NCBI GenBank assembly: GCA_024752435.1
Contig: CP103020.1
Coordinates: 1,612,001-1,676,000 of the forward strand
DNA: 64,000 bases
Source of the DNA: Allantophomopsis cytisporea
Lineage: Eukaryota > Ascomycota > Leotiomycetes > Phacidiales > Phacidiaceae
Direction: 5' to 3'
The position numbers were made by a program, and so were the translations under genes. Positions 12,785 to 24,579 of the stretch are shown here, in pieces. How positions within the stretch are numbered: position 1 is the stretch's first letter; every line of letters starts with the position of its first letter. Below the pieces are notes generated by a model, which made no database searches, was not told the DNA's origin, and worked only from the letters and a program-made list of their open reading frames with translations.

Positions 12785-13474
12785 ATGTTCACACAATATC
12801 GTCACTACCTTTGGGTGAGTAGATGTCGTTATCGCTGTGATCGGTTACTGATCGCTTCGCAGTGGCCAAAAAGGTGGGCATACGATGCCGTTCCGAACGC
12901 AGAGAAAGGTTTCGATGAGGAGAGCCCATACACGCCTGTCAACAACCACGTCCGCAACTTGCTATCATTCACCCTCGGCGTAGCCATGGCATTCGGAGTA
13001 GCGCTCCTGATTCTTCAATCATATGTTTCCCATGGGGGTGTCATCGTGAGACCAGCCGATGGACCACTTCGCTCTTGCGGCTCGACGCCCTCTGAGGCGC
13101 GTACTTTAGGTTGTATTTTCGATATGCTGACCTCAGCGTGGACACCAGCGCAATGTGTGGATCTCAATATCACACAGCAGTTTCTTGATCAAGAAGATTG
13201 GACGTACTACAAGGACAAAGAAGGCACGCAGCCTGTTAGTTTGAAGGGCTTGGAGTTGGGCGATTGGGGAGGTTATCTTTGGACTACCACTAGATATCAT
13301 CAGGTTCACTGCATGTTTGTCTGGACGAGGATTCATTATGCGACCATGGGTGGACCGCCAGTTGATACACTGCTTAGGAGTAAGGTGCATACCACACATT
13401 GTCAGGATATTATGAAGCATTCTGATGGTGACCGGATTACCGGTCGTCAAGAGGTTTTCTACCGAGAGTGCTAA
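12785..13474 (+). CDS. HxxHC-motif membrane protein, UstYa/DUF3328-like
   Basis: Small type II membrane protein with a lumenal domain. A 48-nt intron (12815-12862) has GTGAGT, a TTACTGAT branch and GCAG. Because 48 is a multiple of three the frame also stays open without splicing, but the signals argue that it is removed, leaving 213 aa. There is one TM helix at about residues 43-62 (LLSFTLGVAMAFGVALLILQ). The lumenal part has a conserved CGSTPSEARTLGCIFD block and two HxxHC motifs (HQVHC and HTTHC), the hallmark of UstYa-type proteins. In characterised relatives these act as oxidases or cyclases on secreted peptides or other metabolites. The family assignment rests on motifs only. No RiPP precursor or other tailoring gene was found next to it, so its role here is unknown. 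Confidence 0.7.
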   Translation: MFTQYRHYLWVSRCRYRCDRLLIASQWPKRWAYDAVPNAEKGFDEESPYTPVNNHVRNLLSFTLGVAMAFGVALLILQSYVSHGGVIVRPADGPLRSCGSTPSEARTLGCIFDMLTSAWTPAQCVDLNITQQFLDQEDWTYYKDKEGTQPVSLKGLELGDWGGYLWTTTRYHQVHCMFVWTRIHYATMGGPPVDTLLRSKVHTTHCQDIMKHSDGDRITGRQEVFYREC

Positions 13475-14045
13475 GAACTTAGGGCAATTACACTTCATAC
13501 ATTAGCGTTTGCTACTTTGTTGGTAAAACTTTAATTGGTTTTAAAATAACTGGTACATCGCTTCTATAAAATGCATATCAATGTCTTTTTCCTGGATGAC
13601 TATTTGTTGTAAAGTTTTTATATACTGTATAATAAATATGTTAAAAATACAGTCCGTATAATATTAATAACTGACTTAGATCAAGTGACATACTTGAACG
13701 AGGGTTAGAAGGATTACGTGCAATCCCCGAATAACTTTATGCTGTCTCTTAATAAGGGTATGTACTTACTATAAGCGGAGCAGATAGATATATCTAATTA
13801 TTACGCTGAATAGGTTTTATTGTCTATATATACTTCCCTACTGTCATGTAACTCTCAACATACAATTACTTTGACAACATCTAAATATCGCCGTAATTAA
13901 CACCTTGAGGTAATTACATAATAACATCGGTTATCAAACGAGAATTGAAACAAAGAGAATCATATGTGGGGATAAGTCACTCCACGATTGACAAAGCAGT
14001 CTGACGAATGGAGAACACATAATAGAAAACTAAGTGTGGTTTCTA
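13475..14045. other. AT-rich intergenic, convergent 3' flanks
   Basis: Very AT-rich spacer between convergent genes. I see no gene, tRNA or clear repeat. Confidence 0.6.
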
Positions 14046-16068
14046 TTATAAATTGAGACTAGACATGTCGCTCCCTTCTCTATGTCTAGAGTTACCAGTC
14101 CTAGATTCATAGGAAACCCTGTCCAACTTCTCAGTAGAAGCTATGTCGCCAAGCACCTCAGCATACCCATCAGTTGTAAAGCACGTCTTCATCCGCCGGA
14201 TACTGCTTTCTCCCGGAAAACCCCCATCTTCCAGATTCGCATGCTGAAGTTGATTACTTATCTGGTGATAATCATTCGGTGAACAGAACATGCCTACAAC
14301 TGCTTCTAATGCATTGCACAATTCGCGGTCCCCAAAATTCTCAAGACATTGGAGATTGTCTATTACACAAAACATAACTGGTGGTTTGAAGACCATGAGA
14401 TCTTTCAAAAGCGAGACAGCTAACGGCAGCGAAGAGACGGTACCATCTAGTCTGTCGAGCCTGGAAAGAGCTCGATCGAATTTCGAGTCTTTTATTGATG
14501 CTACATGCTGCCATAGTTGTGCAATCAGACTATAGATCAGTGAGATTGTGGTCCACGAGTAAAATTCGGATGCCGGCAGGGTAACAGGATATTCACCGCA
14601 GAAGTGAAAAATCGTTGGAATACCTGTTGTCCTTGCTGACAATACCAAAGAAATGGAAGTGAAGGTGTTTTGTGACGGATATTCAACATCGTCTGGTCCT
14701 TCGATCCAAATGTATTGCGACGAAGAATCTTTCGTCCAATGCTCAAGTGCTTCATACACCTCGGAGTCTATGCTGACAGATGGCTGTGCGTGTGTTAGAA
14801 GCTCTTCTTGTGCGTGAGATTGCCTATAGCGGTACAAAATGCTCTCCAAGTCATCTTGAGTGGCTTGCTGTATAATTTTGCTTGTTTTTGGCGCTAAAGA
14901 ATCGTTCCCCTTGACCTCTCTTTGATTTGAATTCGGCTCGTCCCCCAAGAAACTTGATGCCGGGTAGTCCAGTAGTATAGGGACTGCATTGTCATGAAGC
15001 ATTACTTGTGCATTCTTTCCTGTTTTGACAAACTTGAGTAGCTGCAGTGTCCGGCGCGAGTACTTATCCATCAAGTCATCGATGTAGTCTTTCGTGACAA
15101 CATTTTCCATGATATGTCTCTGCGTGTTAAGCGAAGCTTCCCTCTCAATTTCTTTGGACAATCTACTGATCATATCGCGGTTTGATTGGAGTTTCTTTGC
15201 AAAGTAGCTGCTGTCAAAGCTATGCTTCAACCTTTCCAACCTCGAGGCTGACCACGTCGTGAAAATATCTGCTAGCATTTCAAAGATGCCTACTGACAAT
15301 TCGATATAGGCTAATCCCATAATCTTGTCGTAATTATGGGTCTTCATTTGTCGTTGCCAAAATGCAATGTCTTTCTCAAGCTGGCTGAGGAAGTCGGAAA
15401 TACCTTTCGCGATGTCTTCGTGGTTTATTGTAGCCTTCCCCATTTTTCAGTTATGCATTCAACACTATAGTTTGACAAAGCCAGAGTGTTCACCTTGACT
15501 ATGGTTGAAATTGATCCTGTGAGAAGAGAGATGTATTTGTCATCTGACGGAATAATTGAAAAGAGTCCCTCATAATCTTTCGCTTTTTGGATCAGGCTCA
15601 CGAAAAAGCCTTCAACTTTGCCACTTTTGGTGGACTTTCGGCGCTTCTCATGACTATCTTGGGCATCCTTCACTGCTTTCTGAAGCGTTGCAATATCCGG
15701 CTTTTGACTCAAATTTATTCGTTGGTCTGGAGGCAATTTCTGCATAAATTTCCGCCACGCCGACATAAGCCTTTGGCTACTTTCATAGAGGAGTTTTTGT
15801 TCGTCTGGAACACTTCACAAGACATCGTTGTTAGCAAATCCTCTCTCATCTCAGGGAGAGTTCTTAGGACCAACCTCGAAGCAATAGTTTCGGGCTGAGA
15901 CTCAAATAGCTGCCATTGCCAAGCATTTCTTTCAGGAGCTGAATTTTCTGCTTCAGCCCTTATAAGAGCAGCGTCGATTCGAGCTCTTGGCCCTGGTCTA
16001 CGTTCAAGATCATCGCTAAAAGATCGCACAAGCTGCTGTGCTACTTGCCGGGCCGCAACTCTGTCCAT
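14046..16068 (-). CDS. DUF7708-like helical protein with degenerate STAND/NTPase-like region
   Basis: Unnamed fungal protein of 633 aa. Exons: 16068-15875, 15812-15494 and 15434-14046. The first intron (62 nt) carries a TGCTAAC branch point and the second (59 nt) a GTGAAC donor. All phases close. The N-terminal ~300 residues are helical and resemble the DUF7708-type domain that heads many ascomycete NLR-like proteins. The C-terminal half has NTPase-like elements: a Walker-B-like strand (VMFCVIDNLQCLE) and the IFHFC strand common in these proteins. Where a P-loop would be expected it reads WIEGPDDVEYPSQN, with no GxxxxGK[ST], so ATP binding is doubtful. A signalling or incompatibility-type role is inferred from domain company only. 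It is divergent from the AAA ATPase gene. Confidence 0.7.
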
Positions 16069-16731
16069 TCTTTTTTTTTCTTTTTTTTTCTTTCTTTTTT
16101 TTCAAGCAACGAGATTAGAATTGATAGTCGAAATGTGAATTCAAAGACTGCGCTCTGAGCATTTCAAATGAGATAAATTGGTAGCGTTGTCTCGTCAGCA
16201 ATTAGCGTCGATGCATGTGGCCAGAGCATGAATACCTACAGCTACCAGGGTGAAAGAGCGAAATATTGATCTCATTGCAACGTTGCGTGCGGCGATTGGC
16301 ATCATTGAGAATTTCTCCCCAGCTGAGCTTAGTCATTGGCCAATCGACTCCCCTCATATTATATGCATATACACGTGTATACCATATCAAATGCAGCCGA
16401 CTGAACAGTATGATTAGGATAAATGATGACAGACGGATTTATGTAGTATTGATTGGTAAGTCGACCATTCAAGATATTTTAGACAATCTGTGGAGCACTA
16501 GACCCTTGTTAATAGAGAGCCTCGTCACATTCATACGCTTACAATTCTCCCGTATATGCATGCACTGATACACATTCGCTTGAGTTTGGGTGCAATAGAG
16601 TCTATCATTATGTCTGTCGATAAAATGCTGCCAAATTCTCAAACTTATGCTGATGATTCCTGAATACTGTCTAGATAATATTTTTCAACGAAAATTCACA
16701 AGCCCCGGTGATACCGATCTTGTACTTCACT
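16069..16731. promoter_or_regulatory. Divergent spacer with a pyrimidine tract
   Basis: Upstream region of two divergent genes. A T/C-only tract at about 16070-16102 lies directly before the minus-strand start, so the corresponding 5' leader would be A/G-rich. No other gene is supported. Confidence 0.5.
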
Positions 16732-19418
16732 ATGTCTTCGATTTCATCAGATGACGACGACACCAGGTCGCAAGTCAGCTTTTTCTCAGAAGTCAGCCTG
16801 GATGACGGTGATCCACTGTTCAGGATATCTGATCCAAACCTTACAACCTCTGGATCTATCGAAATACAATACAAGGCTGCATGGGCAAAGAAACAACGGA
16901 AAAGGGAGACGGCGAAGATTGTTGCAGAGTATTTGAGCCCCAACCCGATTGAACTCCAGCCAAACGCGCCTTCCAAAAAGGCGAAACCGAGACCAAAACT
17001 GGGAGATGCGAAGCCATTCATCGAGATTGTCAAAATCTTTCGCGCCACGCATATAAGATCTAGGGGCTCTCACGAAAATGTGGATGTTTCTGTATCTTTT
17101 GATACTGCCTCTCCATCGGCTGATGAGACTGGCAAAGAAAGCCGAAACACTACAACTACTAATACTGCTGCTACATCTGATGGGAGCAAGAAGGTGGAGG
17201 AGATTCCACTGAAAGACCTCCAGATTCATGACGTGTGGGATACGAGGATGAAGATATGGTCTCCCATCTTGTTGAGCAAGCTCCACGCTCACACTAATTT
17301 GTTCGAAGGGTATGATGAGTATGGATACAGTCGAGAACCTGGTTACACAATTCATGAACCGTATTACGACCTTTTGTGGAATCTCAGTACCATAAGACTC
17401 CTAGCTCAACCTTTTCCTGTTGAGCCTTTACCAGGAAAATCAGACGAGCATGCAAAGTATGACGACACCGAGAGGGCTCGTCACTTTTCGAAGTTACTAG
17501 AATTTCTCGAAACGGAAGCCGAAAACACTCTGGTCCTTGCTCAGAATTTGCTATCTAGTCCAGCTCCTGTCTTGCCTTTTAGCTTGATCCCATGGCTTTT
17601 CAGCGAGGGAACGGAAGTCTACATTCGCTCCGAGATTGAGCGAGATCTGCCCTCTGCAGCTTTAGTTTCTAATTTTGTAAGACATCCTAACCACCTCACT
17701 GTCAGCTGCTGGAAGATAGGGGCCGATGGTGAGGCTTTCGGTAGAAAGCCAACTCGCATCAGGATAGAGTCCTATTCATCCGAACGGAAGTTGACGGCTT
17801 TGCCTGTCTTTCCAACCAGATTTCTCGATGCTGAGGACAATGGGGCCACTCGACGTGCCTTGATCGAAAAGGGAAAGTTATACTACAGCTTGATAAATGG
17901 AGGTATAAAAGAGATGATTCATAGTGGGAGAGCGCATGATCCAGAGACTAATCCTCCAACGTTTAAGGTAAGTCTCAATACCTGTGTATTGACTATAACT
18001 GATGGATACTAGCATCATGGAAATGTGGTTGTGGACCATGTTGGCGCCTTGAATAGCGCTATTCAAGCTCCCATTGAATACCGTGAGCAAATCAAGCTGG
18101 GTCAAGAGCGTCTTCAGATTCCTGAGTGGCCCTTTGGTAGCTATTCAACAACAACAGATGGCTCATCGAAAAAGGTTAAGGGTCTATTCGAGTGGTGGAA
18201 TCTACCGATCACTACAGATAGGGCTCTAACTGATAAACACTTTCTTATCATGGAAAGTACAACGCTGGTTTATGCGATCAAAAACAAACGATGGTGTAAG
18301 GAATTTCTTACTAAAGTCCTAAATTTTTCGCAACTATACCTTTCACTTATGATCACAATTGACTGATCGAATTCCGCCTTGAAGTAGCAGTCGATATCGG
18401 GAATTTGAAGGAGATCGAGAGAGCAAAGGATCCTCTTTCAAATGTCGTTGTTCGCCATGAGGATATACAAATGATCAAAGCCCTGTCTTTCCGTGAGAAA
18501 AATGTTGAAGAAGTATGGGGAGCCGATTTTATTGAGGGCAAAGGACTAGGTCAAATTGTGCTTCTACACGGACCTCCAGGTGTGGGGAAAACATATACAG
18601 TCGGTCTGTATTTCGAATCAAGGATATTCTATGTACTTCGTACTAACCAATGCCAGAATGTATTGCTGAATCTTTTGCGCGGCCCCTCCTCTCACTCACC
18701 GTCGCTAATATTGGGACGAGAGAAACCGATGTAGAGGAGCAGTTGACAAGATGGCTTGCAATGGCAGAGAGGTGGAAAGCTATCCTGCTGATTGACGAGG
18801 CGGATGTGTTCTTAGAGCGCAGAGCCCATTCTGATCTCGAAAGGAATCAGTTGGTTGCAGGTCAGTTTATGATAGTTTCTGACATTATAAAGATTTTCTG
18901 ACAAGAAATCGCAACTCTTAGTTTTCTTGCGAAAGATGGAATACTATACTGGGATACTTTTTCTTACTACGAACCGAGTCGGGCAAATAGATGATGCGTT
19001 TGCATCTAGGATTCATGTCATCATTGGGTACGGGAAGTTGGATGATAATGGGAGAGCCCAAATATGGAAAAATTTCTTTAACAAACTCAAACAAGACAGG
19101 GCAGGAAAGATCATCATTGGTAGTCAAGCGAAAGAATTCGTGACTACTAGCGAAGAGATGAAAAGGCTCCAGTGGAATGGCCGAGAAATTCGAAATGGTC
19201 TGCAGACTGCAATCGCCATTGCTGAGTATGAAGCGTCCCTAGACAAAGATCGAGACCCTCTGGACCCTGTCATAGTCGAAGAAGGACACTTCAAACAAGT
19301 GATGAGGATGAGCAACAACTTCAAAGAATACATGTTCTCGGTTGGAAAAGCAGATGAATCGAAGAGAGCTTTACATCGGAAGGATCGGAATGATTTCGAT
19401 ACAGTATCGAAGAGCTGA
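16732..19418 (+). CDS. Fungal AAA-type ATPase (DUF7025 + AAA domain)
   Basis: Predicted 810-aa (or 812-aa) ATPase. Exons: 16732-17967, 18013-18295, 18391(or 18385)-18603, 18657-18860 and 18922-19418. The phases fit throughout. The third intron has a perfect TACTAAC branch point. The acceptor of intron 2 is ambiguous by two codons. The N-terminal 150 residues are charged and low-complexity, followed by a DUF7025-type region. The AAA module has Walker A GPPGVGKT near residue 568, Walker B AILLIDEADVF near 621, and ILFLTTNRV (sensor-1 region) followed by a basic lid helix segment. The start is the ATG of MSSISSDDDD; an upstream in-frame ATG exists at 16708 but is less likely. This is a large family in Pezizomycotina with no well-defined function; remodelling of an unknown substrate is inferred. 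Confidence 0.88.
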
Positions 19419-19768
19419 ATAGGATAACATTTAGTCTAATTTCTTCTTCATATTTGTTACCTTCATGGTTTCATCTCATGTTCTTCCGAATATGCGTTGC
19501 ATGCGTTTCCATGTATGCTTTAGCTCCCTACTTTATGACCATCATTCCATTAAGAACAGACCGGGAAAATTGTACTTTGTCACGATGTGCTCATACACCG
19601 AGCCATAGCGAATACATCGTCTCATCTCAGTGTTCCCGAAGAAGAAGATTGGCATTGAACAAGTTTTCCATGAAGAGAGCAAGAAACCAAAGAGACGCCC
19701 CATTCTGCGAACGAAAGAATAGGACTTGTGCTAGCCACTGACACGCGTGCCCTTCAGATTTGACCCAT

Positions 19769-20530
19769 TCATTTGCTCATTGACCACTGGCAAGGGAGAT
19801 AGAGCCATTCCACATGATCGATACCTCCCACTCTCTTGGCCTCATCGCAGTAACAACGAAATCTTGCTACAGCGGTAGTATCACCAGAGCGCTCATAGAT
19901 CTCACTCACCCTGTAGCCTTTGTCGCAAAAGTACCATGTGATATAGCCGTGAAAGAAAGACCGAAATGTAGCTGCTACCTTAGGGCCTTTTTCTTCGAAG
20001 ACCTTAAACAACTGTTCGCAACAACAATAGTATCACGAGTGATCTTCTCAAGATTGATTCCCTCAACTTGACAATAATTCCTAATGAGGTTTATTTGGTC
20101 TCGGTGACTATTGAAATCTTTGCAGATGGATATCAGATCATTGATGAACACCATGACATATTTAATCTGCGCTATTGCACTTATGATCTCGACGAAAAGC
20201 GTCTGTTCATCAAACTAATTGGGAGAAGAGGGTTACCCCAAAGCAGTGTCCCAAGCCACTCAGACGGCGGAGGAAGAGAGGGGAGTCTTGCGATCCAGGA
20301 AAGCTCCGGAAGTTGTGTTGTTCAATCTAATTGCCTTGGAAAACTGTGGCACTAAGAGTCAGCTTAAAATTACAGCTTTTCTTGTTCGTGTGATCGAAGG
20401 ATTCTGTTTCTGAATATGACTTACAGTCAAGTGTGCTGCGAGAAAAGTCGCACCAGGTGTCCGCATATTTTTTGATAGAGAAGTCTTGACCGCTCATGAT
20501 AGCAGACGTTGTTACTCATGAGAAGATAAA
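19769..20530 (-). pseudogene. Broken trichodiene-synthase-type sesquiterpene synthase
   Basis: The minus strand keeps several adjacent blocks recognisable as the central and C-terminal parts of a class I terpene synthase of the trichodiene synthase type. One has IEQHNF, another MVFINDLIS (the NSE/DTE-type metal-binding helix region, with an Asn-Asp at the expected place). The blocks cannot be read as one protein. An intron-like gap (20424 to about 20350) is followed by an in-frame TAG just before IEQHNF, where the family usually has a tryptophan. A frameshift lies near 20213-20220 and a second, compensating one near 20010-20025. No N-terminal aspartate-rich region was found upstream of 20530. 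I therefore call it a decayed gene. Sequencing error could explain one break but hardly three. Confidence 0.72.
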
Positions 20531-22174
20531 TTCAGGAAGAACAGATATCACACTCTCAATTATCTAGCTGGGGAATTATAACCTGTCAGCACTCTGATGA
20601 CTTCGGGAGAGTTGCTCATATTTTTTAACTAAGCCGAGTGTCATGCGGAAGATAAAGGGGAATCTACCGCAAGTATTTTCAGAATAAGCAGAACCTTAGT
20701 GCATTGGGATACTGTCTCACAGGCGGGACGTAATAATCTACCATATATATTATTGAAGTACGTGCAAATTAGTGGGTGAGATTGGATGGCTGTAGCGGTA
20801 GTAGTAGTAATAGAAGGAGCAATATTGCATCTCTCATATTCAATGGGAGGAGTTCCTAATTAGGATCCGCACCCGCACATCATATATTATAGGACCATAG
20901 CATATTTCAGAGATCTTCTCTCTATGTGACGATTCATCAAATGATTCAACGCACAACCCACTGTACACACTGGTTGAAATACATATGTAAAAGGGAAGCC
21001 CCTATACAGAAAACACTCCACCCAAAAATAGGAAGATTGTAGAAGCTGTGGTTACTTATTTGGAGGCGATTGGATCACTAAGTCAGTCAAAAGGAGGGGT
21101 AACCTATTTCGTGATAACTGCAAGTATCAGTCTTCCCAGTCTAAAACGTTCGTAAAAGTTATCGAGGATGAGTGAAGCACAGACAACAATCTTCTTGAAG
21201 ACTTGTGGACTGGGACATTGCTCACGACCTGTTATTCCTAACGACATCCCCAGATTTTCTTGTTAGCGAGGATTTAATTGGCATGACATGTCAAGGGTTC
21301 AAGCGTATCATCAGAAACCCAAACTGATACACGCATCTGACATGCAGTTCGTAGGTTTTTGAACAAGAGTACTATACGGAAGCTGCCGAAGATAACTTGA
21401 TTGAGGCAAAGGTCATCAGCGCTTATGCATTTCATGGTCCCAGGATGTAAGACCTAGAGTTGTCTCCTGACCCAATTCGACATCAGCTGCATAAAGGGGC
21501 TAGTCTTCAATCTCAACTTTACGCTTGTGCTGAAGAGTAGAGTGTTATATCTATTATCTGTGACCTATGTTCGCATATTAGGATTACAAGTCACCAGTTG
21601 CGGTAAAGATTCATATCAACGAAGGTGATTAATTAGGAGTCAATGAAGAGAATGACTCTGGTGCTCTGTCGACAGCGGTGTATATATATTAGGAGTAGCA
21701 CTTAGGTATTGCTTGTTTGTAAAACTATGAACCGGTTACACTACTCACTCAAGTGACGTCTGTATCAAGTTGAGCCTTGACCATATACCTGGACAAATAC
21801 AACCTGAAGTATCGAGCTTACACCTGAATGATACAATTTAGGAAACAATAATATGTTGCTGTGTAAAAAATCTGCTTTTTTCTTATTGTCGTTAGGGAAC
21901 ATTGTGTGAATGTTTTCACTGAGAAGCGAAAACTTCCGTGACAATTATACTGTGAGATATCTCAATAGCTTTTGTAGCTAATCACTCGTGAGATTCTCTG
22001 TAGAGAGCGAGATCAAAATACACAGAGATTATAGACGGATGTAGCACTCGTAGACTACTAGCCATCTTTCTCGTTTCCAGAACGAGCCACCTCAGATCAC
22101 ATAGCCCGGTACGTTTCGTTCCACCACCAAAATTGTCAATAGCATCTTTGATGAATAAAGATAAAAATAAAAAA
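20531..22174. other. Gene-poor intergenic region
   Basis: No coding sequence with protein features was seen. It may contain the eroded 5' part of the terpene synthase relic. Frames are short and stop-rich on both strands. Confidence 0.5.
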
Positions 22175-22292
22175 CATACAACAGTAGGGATTCGCTGGTG
22201 GTCACCCACCCAACTACTAGTCTACCGATCTAAGGTTTGAGTACGGCAGAGCGGACGGGATGCCCTATTTTCCTTAGTCTGTGGTCGTATGT
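22175..22292 (-). rRNA. 5S ribosomal RNA gene
   Basis: Read on the minus strand, this 118-nt unit begins ACATACGACC and ends GTTGTATG, two ends that pair as helix I. It contains the near-invariant fungal 5S block TAGTTGGGTGGGTGACCACC (about 22198-22217) followed by AGCGAATCCC. A T-rich run directly after position 22175 would end RNA polymerase III transcription. The middle differs from the usual ascomycete 5S, but the two strands of helix II (22272-22277 and 22230-22235) still pair perfectly as CTAAGG/CCTTAG, which argues for a functional variant rather than a random relic. Dispersed single 5S genes are normal in filamentous ascomycetes. Confidence 0.92.
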
Positions 22293-23452
22293 GCTTGTTC
22301 AAAAATTGTTACATTCTAAGAACGTGCGTTCTGTAGCGGTGTGCACTTTTCAACCTGGAGTTGTTCAACATTACTAGTCCGTACTCTTTTGTACTGCTAC
22401 ATAGACGTTTAATTGCCTAGCAAGTCTAGTTATATGTTAGTACAGTTCTAGGCTTGGAGATAGCAATAATAAATGTATACTACTTACTGCTTTTTAGTTT
22501 CTTATTTTAATTCTATATATACTTTGCTTTTAAATTCTACCTTTCTAGACACAGATATCCTGCCTGATTTCTTAGGTCAAATTCTCAAACTACTTTTTTC
22601 AATATATATATTGCTCCTCTTAATTGTTTAAAATAAGTTACATGACCGAGTTACATGGGTTTATTAAAAGTCTTCAATGTATTCTTTATCTGTTATAACG
22701 ACAATAACTATGTTATACAACCTAGATATATTCACAGTATTTCGATAAGGTACTGCTGTAGGTCACGTGATGTGCTCGTTTACGACTGCATCCACTCTCT
22801 GGATAGGAGACAATATAGACCCAGCTTCATCTACGCAACGTATTCTCAGTTGCATGTCTCTCATCAACCTCTGGTGTATATTTGACGTCGTGCAGATCAG
22901 ACCGCATACTCACTCGCAATTGAGGCAACTCTAGTTCCAACAACACGCCTCCTTGATGTAGAAACTCTATTATACGAGTCCCACATCCTAGTGGAAACTT
23001 TAAACTTCTCAAACATCTACAATCTCATGAATGTGGCCCCTTTATCAGACTAGCTTGAACATTGGTCTTGTACGTTGGGAGGTTCTCCATAAGTATAGGG
23101 AAGATGAGTACAGACTTTTCCCCAAATTCCAGGCTTCACAATTTGTCGTACTTTATCGACCCGTGAATGATGCTGGTTACTAGTTTGGGGTTACAAAGAC
23201 ATGGAGATGGATGTCTAGCTTCTCTTATCCCATCTTCTTTCAGACAATGTCCCATTTGTTCCACCATTTGATAGATACCCATGCTAAACTCAGTCACTTC
23301 TCAAGAACAGTTGGTCTTTTGAGATGCATGTCTTCTCTTGAATTGTAATATATTGGGTTGTCCTCGTTCCCTCCCTCGATAGATATTTGCATTTATCTTC
23401 ATTTTCAGTTTCCACTCCATCTCTATCTAATTACCGAGTATCACCATACAAT
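22293..23452. other. Intergenic, upstream of esterase gene
   Basis: No supported gene. The proximal part (about 23100-23452) presumably holds the promoter and 5' leader of the esterase. Confidence 0.5.
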
Positions 23453-24579
23453 ATGTCGTCTGTCGTCCCTAATATCCTACTGGAGCAGCCTCTCATTAAT
23501 TCAATCCCACCTCAATTGGTCGAGCGCTTCGATCCTCTCTTCGTAGAGTTCTACACCAAATACAATGCTGGTCGTATCAATGCATTTTCCCCTCGTGAGC
23601 TTCCTTACCAGAAGCTCCGTACTGAGCCACAGAAGCACGCTGTCTTATATGGCCGTGATACCGTTCCAGCTGTTGAGAAGACGACTGATTATAAGGTACC
23701 GGTAGAGGGTGGAGAGATCACAGTACGCATGTACGAGCCCTCAACGCCCACGACAGAACCTCGACCAGCTTATATTAACTTCCACGGCGGCGGCTTCGTT
23801 TACGGCGGCTTGAACTTTGATGAGGACTTCTGTAAACGTATTGTCCATGAACTTAGTATTGTGGTCTTTGATGTAGACTACCGTCTCTCTCCAGAATACA
23901 CCTTTCCAATTCCAACGGCCGATTCTTGGGCTGGGTTCTCTTGGGTGTGTAATGACTCAACAACCGATAGCCATTAGAACTAACAGCAAACCAGGTACGA
24001 TCAAAAGCTTCCGAGTTCAACCTTGATCTCGACCGTATTGCAATTGGTGGCAACTCCGCAGGAGGCAACATTACCGCCATTACCGCGCAAAGGTGCCGCG
24101 ACAATGGCATCCCACTGGCCTTCCAATTCCTTGCAGTGCCATTTTTGGATTTGGACATTTTTCTCCCTAACGGCGAGCTTTCTCCCGACTGCCCATACCC
24201 CTCATATCATGAGCTTGAGGATGTTGTAGTTCTGCCGGCCAAATCGATATCAGCCTTCATAGACTATTACCTGACTGGGGATATCGGTAAGCATCGCCCC
24301 GCAGAGCTGTACAATAATCCTGCTGTAAGCCCCATCAAGGCGAAGAACTTGAAGGGTATTGCACCCGCTTTGATCATAACTGCCGAGCTGGATGTCTTGA
24401 GAGACGAGGGCGAGAAGTATGGAGAGCTTCTGAAAGCGGCCGGCGTTCAGGTTGAGATGATCAGAGCTCCACGTGTTGGCCACATGTTCATGAACTTGGA
24501 TTCCATCTTAGAGCAAGGCAAGATGTTCAACAGGGAAGCTGTACGCGCTATTGGGAAGGGTCTCAAAGTACGCGCTTAG
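23453..24579 (+). CDS. Alpha/beta hydrolase, HSL (GDXG) esterase/lipase family
   Basis: Predicted 358-aa carboxylesterase. Exons 23453-23944 and 23995-24579 are separated by a 50-nt intron (GTGTGT donor, AGAACTAACAG branch, CCAG acceptor, phase 0). The start is the ATG of MSSVVPN; upstream codons in the same frame are leader. The oxyanion motif HGGGFVYGG lies near residue 110, the nucleophile in GNSAGG near 183, the acid residue in AELDVLRDEG near 295 and the His in GHMF near 326. The catalytic set is complete. There is no signal peptide, so it is probably intracellular. Substrates in this family range from short acyl esters to lactones and acetylated metabolites. It is isolated between two gene-poor stretches. 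Confidence 0.93.

Noticed and set aside
22827..23012. 61-codon minus-strand frame near the 5S gene
   Set aside because: Short, no start context, no homology-like motif; could not be tied to a transposon.
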